Shown here piece after piece: positions 5,401 to 7,827 of a stretch of 7,827 bases of DNA (within the stretch, counting starts at the first letter, position 1; every line of letters starts with the position of its first letter). The notes under the pieces are model-generated. The model was not told the DNA's origin. It worked only from the letters and a program-made list of their open reading frames with translations, and did no database searches. The stretch is from contig CAZTWC010000171.1 in the NCBI GenBank assembly GCA_964617105.1, positions 1 to 7,827 of the forward strand, given 5' to 3'. Origin of the DNA: CAZTWC01 sp964617105 [NCBI: uncultured Myxococcia bacterium] (GTDB lineage: Bacteria > CAZTWC01). The translations under genes and the position numbers were made by a program.

Positions 5401-6414
5401 ATCAATAGTATTGCCGCAAATATCGGTAGCCCCGGGATTGATATCCTTGTTATTATCATCACAATCTGTTCCCAGACAACTCGAACCCTGTCCGTAACCA
5501 TCCTGGTCACCATCGGTACAGGTGGCTGAACAACTCTGATCGCCATCCTGGCAATCTTCATCTATACTGTTACCACAGATCTCCTGGGCGCTGGGATTGA
5601 TATCCTTGTTATTATCATCACAATCTGTTCCCAAACAATCAGCGCCAATGCCGTACCCGTCGCCGTCTTGATCGTTACAATCAAGGCATTCATCCATCTT
5701 GGTGTCACAGTTTTCATCAACTGCATTACCGCAAACCTCTTTGGCGTCAGGGTTAATAGCAGGATCCTGGTCGTTACAGTCTTTATCTTTACATCCTAGC
5801 CCTTCACCAAATCCATCGCTATCCAAATCAAGGCACACTTCGGAGCACTTGATATCTTTGCCATCACAATTCTGATCTAAATTGTCATCACAAATCTCGG
5901 GAGCACCAGGATAAACGTTAGGATTAGTGTCATCACAATCATTTTCCTGACAGGATTCTCCAGCACCGTAACCGTCACCGTCTTTGTCATTACAGCAGGG
6001 AGCATCTTCGCCGTTGCAATCATTATCGATGCTATCACCGCAGATTTCGATAGCCAACGGGTTTACATTAGCGTTAGAGTCATCGCAATCAGGACCCTTG
6101 CATCCAGTGCCTTCGCCGTACAAATCACCATCTCCATCCTGGCAGTCAGCCATACAACTGGTATCTTGCCCATCGCAATCTTCATCTATTCCATTGCCGC
6201 ATACTTCCTGGGCGCTGGCATAGATGGTCGGATTGTTGTCATCGCAGTCCAGGCCTTCACAATCTGATCCCTCACCGTGTTTGTCTTCATCTACATCTAC
6301 ACAGTCCTTGGCCAGTTTCCCCTCATCATCACCACACTGTATATAGCCTACAGCCATAATCAACACCGCCATCAGCATACAAATCTTCCATAATAATTTT
6401 GGTTTTTGTTTCAT
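2431..6414 (-). CDS. Giant secreted cysteine-rich modular protein with 11 MopE-like metal-binding repeats and three copies of an unassigned 6-Cys module, 1327 aa
   Basis: The function is unknown; it is likely an extracellular or surface Ca2+-binding, disulfide-stabilised protein. Residues 1-23 form a signal peptide (KQKPK, then a hydrophobic stretch to AVG). C27 in YIQCGDD could be a lipidation site, but Q at -1 and Y at -3 are poor for a lipobox, and cleavage after AVG (21-23) is an alternative. Order: MopE-like repeats 1-7 (38-400), Cys-rich module (401-515), module A1 (524-640), repeats 8-10 (647-798), Cys-rich module (799-912), module A2 (920-1035), repeat 11 (1042-1090), Cys-rich module (1091-1213), module A3 (1222-1327). 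The MopE-like family (Pfam 'putative metal-binding motif', named after Methylococcus MopE) is known from extracellular proteins. After residue 27 I count 140 cysteines. No C-terminal sorting signal or transmembrane segment is seen. AGGAAG lies 6 nt before the ATG. It could be an adhesin, a sheath or S-layer-associated protein, or a metal-sequestering protein; none is shown. Confidence 0.9.
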   Translation of the reverse strand: MKQKPKLLWKICMLMAVLIMAVGYIQCGDDEGKLAKDCVDVDEDKHGEGSDCEGLDCDDNNPTIYASAQEVCGNGIDEDCDGQDTSCMADCQDGDGDLYGEGTGCKGPDCDDSNANVNPLAIEICGDSIDNDCNGEDAPCCNDKDGDGYGAGESCQENDCDDTNPNVYPGAPEICDDNLDQNCDGKDIKCSEVCLDLDSDGFGEGLGCKDKDCNDQDPAINPDAKEVCGNAVDENCDTKMDECLDCNDQDGDGYGIGADCLGTDCDDNNKDINPSAQEICGNSIDEDCQDGDQSCSATCTDGDQDGYGQGSSCLGTDCDDNNKDINPGATDICGNTIDEDCDGNDFVCPSDCTDSDKDGYGQGNGCISTDCDDNNAEINPGKSEICNQIDDDCDGNTDECPAGKVCGSSSPVCKSSLNAECNIDDDCADQFKCVASKCLALQQGDCKSDTECAPPATCDLAIGKCVDTQCPVACPSPGICDHKNKRCVECTADVHCPSDEGSNMVCIPSTAVCLATEGTGDASEFPWKFHKMIQDCWKKGEKDNHDKKYFCYAITTPVGVDLDHSKYDDRVCKASSSDKSEFKKHDVKLETAEDIHGCGMFDLDNLDWSDNIGANSNRDYCMWFDPTRRDEIHIKRCSDFSKKDYNCIDKDGDGYGQGGGCFDSDCNDLDIVVYPGAAEICGDSIDQDCKGGDQPCPCDDPDKDGYGVGSGCVDTDCDQTDPNVNPGAADICGNGKDENCDGSDAPCICTTDNDKDGYGIGQDCDGPDCDDNDPQKNPGLPEICDGKDNNCDGQIDECPTGQGCQDGQCKAELNQICSSKVPCKAGMVCSNDICKRDLGSSCQVDSDCSMGHKCDPATKKCSSDVCLLLSCPAGQVCDRNNGACVQCFNDQHCQALAPNLSCVYSRNVCAGPTSNVDNNKLPWDIYDKIVKCWNKGSHSQKYFCYVMKMPSEIDKQVKPNLYDDFVCQANSGTKTEFKNKGISYDTINDIVGCGLLDLDNLHWEDELKEGSDNEYCMWFDPNWRDEVHIDKCHKYVGDKFQCIDKDEDGYGPGSDCFGNDCNDDNASINPKGSEICNGEDDDCDGTVDECASPAKICDPAGGGCKRMVNKVCTQDSECLTGLSCLVVGYYSNGVAIKKCKVPLGGDCKSDDQCTVNAKCDPDTKKCSNDICLLLACGDKGKQCQRTTKKCVDCLDDSHCSSPNVCVPSTNKCMGPQIEFIDSDLPCKMYLAIANCWLKHKSSSTKKFCTALKTINLSKAIKPGDYETCSAKCGIRESTIEDIWGCGLFDLKNLSWSSDVPTNSNREYCIWFDPTRTDEVHVDKCTQY
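2434..2751 (-). repeat. Unassigned module A, copy A3, with two extra cysteines (coding)
   Basis: Codons 1222-1327, ending the protein. The pieces are LPCKMYLAIANCW, KKFCTAL, DYETC, EDIWGCGLFDLKNLSW, then SNREYCIWFDPTRTDE followed by VHVDKC. The six common cysteines are at 1235, 1248, 1268, 1285, 1308 and 1324, plus C1226 and C1272. C1226 replaces the tryptophan of A1 and A2. The protein stops three residues after the last conserved cysteine, so module A is the natural C-terminus. Confidence 0.8.
2776..3144 (-). repeat. Cys-rich module, copy 3 (coding)
   Basis: Codons 1091-1213, with 18 cysteines as in copies 1 and 2. It differs by about ten extra residues between its fifth and sixth cysteines (C1124 to C1139, LVVGYYSNGVAIKK). 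It closes with CVDCLDDSHC and VCVPSTNKC. Confidence 0.8.
3145..3291 (-). repeat. MopE-like metal-binding repeat 11 (coding)
   Basis: A single unit, codons 1042-1090 (CIDKDEDGYGPG ... CDGTVDEC), with six cysteines. It combines the opening of first units (CIDKD, as in unit 8) with the shortened ending of last units (DEC, as in units 7 and 10). That is expected if a longer array was reduced to one unit by loss of the middle. Confidence 0.88.
3310..3657 (-). repeat. Unassigned 6-Cys module A, copy A2 (coding)
   Basis: Codons 920-1035. The pieces are LPWDIYDKIVKCW, QKYFCYVM, YDDFVC, NDIVGCGLLDLDNLHW, then DNEYCMWFDPNWRDE followed by VHIDKC. Cysteines lie at 932, 944, 967, 993, 1016 and 1032, in the same six positions as in A1. 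Confidence 0.8.
3679..4020 (-). repeat. Cys-rich module, copy 2 (coding)
   Basis: Codons 799-912, with 18 cysteines at spacings matching copy 1: CSSKVPCKAGMVCSNDIC, then CQVDSDCSMGHKCDPATKKC, then VCLLLSCPAGQVCD and CVQCFNDQHC. The middle part (DPATKKCSSDVCLLL) is closer to copy 3 (DPDTKKCSNDICLLL) than to copy 1. This suggests that super-repeats 2 and 3 separated from each other later. Confidence 0.8.
4021..4476 (-). repeat. MopE-like metal-binding repeats 8-10 (coding)
   Basis: Three tandem units begin at residues 647, 698 and 749 (CIDKDGDGYGQG, CDDPDKDGYGVG, CTTDNDKDGYGIG). Each has six cysteines. The third ends CDGQIDEC and leads straight into the second Cys-rich module. This is the middle super-repeat, with three units against seven in the first and one in the third. 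Confidence 0.9.
4495..4845 (-). repeat. Unassigned 6-Cys module A, copy A1 (coding)
   Basis: Codons 524-640. The order of conserved pieces is FPWKFHKMIQDCW, KKYFCY, YDDRVC, EDIHGCGMFDLDNLDW, then SNRDYCMWFDPTRRDE followed by IHIKRC. Six cysteines lie at 536, 551, 572, 598, 621 and 637. Aromatic and acidic residues are strongly conserved across the three copies. This differs clearly from the Asp/Gly-rich repeats around it and looks like a globular domain. I cannot link it to a known family. Confidence 0.8.
4870..5214 (-). repeat. Cys-rich module, copy 1 (coding)
   Basis: Codons 401-515, with 18 cysteines. The region has the spacing C-x5-C-x5-C-x4-C typical of short disulfide knots (CNIDDDCADQFKCVASKC), then DTQCPVACPSPGICD, then CVECTADVHC and a closing VCIPSTAVC. 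It aligns with residues 799-912 and 1091-1213, and each copy also has exactly 18 cysteines. It resembles the small Cys-rich stretches that follow MopE-like repeats in other delta-type extracellular proteins. I do not assign a named domain. Confidence 0.8.
5434..5474. repeat. Exact 41-bp direct repeat, copy 1 (within MopE-like unit 6)
   Basis: Begins GGGATTGATATCCTTG on the plus strand and is identical to 5593-5633, 159 bp away, which is exactly one 53-residue repeat step. The same protein segment in the other units has diverged at the nucleotide level, so units 5 and 6 appear to be the youngest duplication or a recent gene-conversion tract. Confidence 0.9.
5593..5633. repeat. Exact 41-bp direct repeat, copy 2 (within MopE-like unit 5)
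   Basis: Identical partner of 5434-5474. The match ends with one mismatch, then resumes for four more bases. It encodes the shared GTDCDDNNKDINP segment of units 5 and 6. Confidence 0.9.
6334..6414 (-). other. Signal peptide of the giant secreted protein
   Basis: Codons 1-27. A short basic start with lysines at 2, 4 and 6 precedes a hydrophobic core (about residues 7-23, rich in L, M, I, V and A) and then YIQCGDDEG. Export across the inner membrane is well supported. Two processing routes are possible: signal peptidase I after A21-V22-G23, or lipoprotein processing at C27. The second would fit the acidic CGDD context seen in many delta-type lipoproteins but violates the usual lipobox at -3 and -1. 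Confidence 0.75.
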
Positions 6415-6420
6415 GTTTAA

Positions 6421-6427
6421 CTTCCTT
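6421..6427 (-). promoter_or_regulatory. Ribosome binding site of the giant secreted-protein gene
   Basis: The minus strand reads AAGGAAG, ending 6 nt before the ATG at 6414. This fixes the start just before a good signal peptide. Confidence 0.7.
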
Positions 6428-6457
6428 ACTTTAAAAAACTAGAAAAAAATACCTGTA

Positions 6458-6479
6458 ACAAATTTGTAATATGATATCA
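6458..6479. promoter_or_regulatory. Two adjacent palindromes upstream of the secreted-protein gene (possible operator)
   Basis: ACAAATTTGT (6458-6467) and TGATATCA (6472-6479) are perfect short palindromes 4 nt apart. They lie 44-65 nt upstream of the secreted-protein start, between that gene and its weak promoter candidate. The position suits a repressor site, but AT-rich DNA yields such palindromes by chance. Confidence 0.25.
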
Positions 6480-6480
6480 C

Positions 6481-6507
6481 TTTATAACGAAATCACGAAT
6501 TTGTCTA
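6481..6507 (-). promoter_or_regulatory. Weak promoter candidate for the giant secreted-protein gene
   Basis: The minus strand shows TAGACA (6502-6507) and TATAAA (6481-6486), each one or two bases from the sigma70 consensus, but with a 15-nt spacer that is shorter than ideal. It would give a leader of about 60 nt. No better pair was found between 6415 and 6560. Confidence 0.25.
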
Positions 6508-6560
6508 TAAGTAATAGGGAAATTGAACCAGGGATACTGAGGTTAGAAATTTTACAATTG

Positions 6561-6589
6561 TTGACGCCAGAGATTGTTTTGGTTAAAAT
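6561..6589 (+). promoter_or_regulatory. Sigma70-type promoter of the DRG-like GTPase gene
   Basis: -35 TTGACG (6561-6566), a 17-nt spacer, then -10 TAAAAT (6584-6589). Each box has one mismatch to consensus and the spacing is optimal. Transcription would start near 6596, giving a leader of about 36 nt. Confidence 0.7.
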
Positions 6590-6620
6590 AATTAATATAT
6601 TTAGCCCTGAAATTGAACTT

Positions 6621-6625
6621 AGGAG
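6621..6625 (+). promoter_or_regulatory. Ribosome binding site of the GTPase gene
   Basis: AGGAG, 6 nt before the ATG at 6632. It supports the start that gives the family-typical opening MPANLTPQY. Confidence 0.75.
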
Positions 6626-6631
6626 TAATCG

Positions 6632-7624
6632 ATGCCGGCCAACCTGACCCCACAATATCTGGAAGCGGAACAACGCTACAAAAAGGCCAAGAATGCGGCA
6701 GATAAATTATTCTGCCTGGAAGAGATGATGGCCATCATTCCCAAACACAAAGGAACTGAAAAATTAAGGTCCCAAATAAAAAAGAAATTAGCCTCCCTTA
6801 AAAAAGAGGGCGGCAAAGACTCCGCCTCTAAGGGCAAAGGAATTAATTACAATGTAAAACGGCTGGGAGCCGCCCAGGTGATGCTGGTTGGCTCTCCTAA
6901 CACCGGGAAATCGAGTTTACTTAAAACGGTTACCAATACCGATCCGGCTATTGGTGACTATCCCTTTACCACCCGTTTTCCTCAACCGGGAATGCTTAAT
7001 TATGAAAATATCCAGATTCAACTGGTAGACTTGCCCCCTCTGGATTATGAATATATGGAAAATTGGTTGCCCGGGGTTATCCGCGATGGAGATGCTGCCA
7101 TCCTGTTTACCGACCTGGCCTCTGACGATCCATTTGAGCAATTGGACACTGCCTTTAAAATTCTGGAGCAGGCCCGGATCTCTATAAGTTCCAATCCCAC
7201 CTGTCGAAAACCTGGAGAGGCGCCCAACCTGAGTGGCATGATCCTGGCCACCAGGGCTGACCTGGACCTGGATGGAGAGATGTTGGAATTGATCAAAGAA
7301 GAATATGGCCAGAAAATGCCTTTATGCGCAGTGAGTCTTTTGCCAGAAAGCGAAACCGGTATAAAAGATTTTCAAGACACCCTGTTCAACTGCCTGAATA
7401 TTATCAGGATATATACTAAGATGCCAGGCAAAGAGACGGATAAAAACGACCCGGTAATCCTGCCAAAAGGAGCTCAGGTGATCGATTTTGCCCTTAATAT
7501 TCACAAAGATTTTGCCCGAAAATTAAAATTCGCCCGTATCTGGACCCCTGGCAAGTACGATGGTCAGATGGTCAACCGTAACCACAATTTGATTGATGGG
7601 GATATTATCGAGTTGAAAATCTAG
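6632..7624 (+). CDS. DRG/Obg-like GTPase with C-terminal TGS domain (COG1163 type), 330 aa
   Basis: A predicted cytoplasmic GTPase of the translation-factor-related Obg/DRG group, probably acting at the ribosome; the exact role is unknown. Residues 1-60 are a helical basic N-terminus (EMMAIIPKHKGTEKLRSQIK) seen in prokaryotic DRG-like proteins. The G domain has G1 GSPNTGKSS (87-95), G2 around PFTT (111-114), G3 as VDLPP (132-136) and G4 as ATRAD (206-210). G5 may be SLLPES (235-240). The TGS domain spans about 257-330: IRIYTKMPGK, DDP-like NDPVILPKG, FALNIHKDFARKLKFARIW and DGDIIEL are almost the DRG pattern. It is shorter than eukaryotic DRG1/2 (about 365 aa), and I see no room for the extra S5D2L insertion. 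G3 lacks the usual glycine (DxxG becomes DLPP) and G4 has TRAD in place of NKxD. It has its own promoter, divergent from the secreted-protein gene, and converges with rtcB. Confidence 0.9.
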   Translation: MPANLTPQYLEAEQRYKKAKNAADKLFCLEEMMAIIPKHKGTEKLRSQIKKKLASLKKEGGKDSASKGKGINYNVKRLGAAQVMLVGSPNTGKSSLLKTVTNTDPAIGDYPFTTRFPQPGMLNYENIQIQLVDLPPLDYEYMENWLPGVIRDGDAAILFTDLASDDPFEQLDTAFKILEQARISISSNPTCRKPGEAPNLSGMILATRADLDLDGEMLELIKEEYGQKMPLCAVSLLPESETGIKDFQDTLFNCLNIIRIYTKMPGKETDKNDPVILPKGAQVIDFALNIHKDFARKLKFARIWTPGKYDGQMVNRNHNLIDGDIIELKI

Positions 7625-7827
7625 CCCTTTAGCACGCCCAGGGGTCTTAGTTTGGCGACTTTGAATGATATACCAGCCCCGTGCATTACGTCAACTACTT
7701 CATTAACGTCCTTGTAGGCCTCGGGCATCTCCTCTGCCAGAGTATGCTTACCAGCGATGCGCACCTTGATACCGCTATCTTCCAACTCCCTTCTAATATT
7801 CCTCCCTTTGGCGCTCTTTTTCGCAGC
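7621..7827 (-). CDS. rtcB: RtcB RNA ligase, C-terminal 68 residues (cut by window edge)
   Basis: RtcB joins RNA 2',3'-cyclic phosphate (or 3'-phosphate) ends to 5'-OH ends using GTP and Mn2+, in tRNA splicing or RNA repair. The visible end includes KGRNIRRELEDSGIKVRIAG, AEEMPEAYKDVNEVVDVMHG and KVAKLRPLGVLKG, the conserved RtcB C-terminus. The penultimate lysine of GVLKG corresponds to the lysine near the guanylate site in the archaeal enzyme. The catalytic histidine and metal ligands lie off the window. The stop TAG (plus-strand CTA 7621-7623) overlaps the stop of the GTPase gene. Confidence 0.92.
   Translation of the reverse strand, partial: AAKKSAKGRNIRRELEDSGIKVRIAGKHTLAEEMPEAYKDVNEVVDVMHGAGISFKVAKLRPLGVLKG

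Larger units (their letters stand above)
5215..6303 (-). repeat. MopE-like metal-binding repeats 1-7 (coding)
   Basis: Seven tandem units of about 50 residues start at residues 38, 91, 141, 194, 246, 299 and 352. Each has six cysteines and the layout C-x-D-x-D-x-DGYG-x-G-x-x-C-x-x-x-DCDD...INPGA-x-EIC-G-x-x-IDEDCDG...C. The D-x-D-x-DG runs look like Ca2+-binding loops. Unit 1 is the most diverged, with DEDKHGEG at its loop. Unit 4 ends DTKMDEC, and unit 7 lacks one residue before IDDDCDG and ends DEC. Unit 7, like the last unit in each block, leads directly into a Cys-rich module. Confidence 0.9.

Noticed and set aside
5215-6303. Regular about 150-bp periodicity that might suggest a CRISPR array or satellite DNA
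   Set aside because: The period is a multiple of three, the units are diverged at the DNA level, and they encode a conserved six-cysteine protein repeat in one long open frame.
2431-6414. Assigning the giant protein to copper uptake because of the MopE name
   Set aside because: The repeat shows D-x-D-x-DG loops suited to calcium. Copper binding in Methylococcus MopE depends on a separate site that cannot be identified here.
6482-6673. Minus-strand 63-codon frame across the intergenic region and the GTPase start
   Set aside because: It overlaps the GTPase promoter, ribosome site and first codons on the other strand, ends among AT-rich DNA and has no recognisable product.

Overview
The window reads as bacterial, moderately AT-rich chromosomal DNA. 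Every start examined has a Shine-Dalgarno sequence, one sigma70-type promoter is clear, and the genes are closely packed. The large secreted protein is built from MopE-type '[DN]xDxDGYG...DCDD...' repeats. Such repeats are common in Myxococcota and other lineages formerly called Deltaproteobacteria, so an uncultured relative of these is my best guess. This assignment is weak and rests mainly on that one protein.

Left part (1-2351, minus strand): a two-gene lysine-catabolism unit. The upstream gene is a lysine-ketoglutarate reductase (LKR, saccharopine-forming). The downstream gene is a saccharopine dehydrogenase (SDH, glutamate-forming), cut by the left edge of the window. Together they match, in the same order, the two halves of the bifunctional animal/plant enzyme AASS (LKR/SDH). 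They should convert lysine plus 2-oxoglutarate, via saccharopine, to aminoadipate semialdehyde plus glutamate.

Middle (2431-6414, minus strand): one gene of 1327 codons for an exported, extremely cysteine-rich modular protein. After a signal peptide it consists of three super-repeats of the form [MopE-like repeats]n, 18-cysteine module, about 115-residue 6-cysteine module ('module A'), with n = 7, 3 and 1. I cannot assign module A to any family I know. It is the most likely new element in the window. A bulged hairpin separates this gene from the LKR gene.

Right part (6415-7827): a 217-bp divergent intergenic region carries a good sigma70-type promoter for a plus-strand gene, a DRG/Obg-like GTPase with a C-terminal TGS domain. 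That gene converges with the C-terminal end of an rtcB RNA ligase gene on the minus strand. The two stop codons share the palindrome CTAG, so there is no spacer between them.

The lysine genes form a likely operon. The secreted protein, the GTPase and RtcB show no obvious functional link to it or to each other. No tRNA, rRNA, CRISPR array, insertion sequence or phage feature was seen, and no gene-free stretch exceeds 217 bp.
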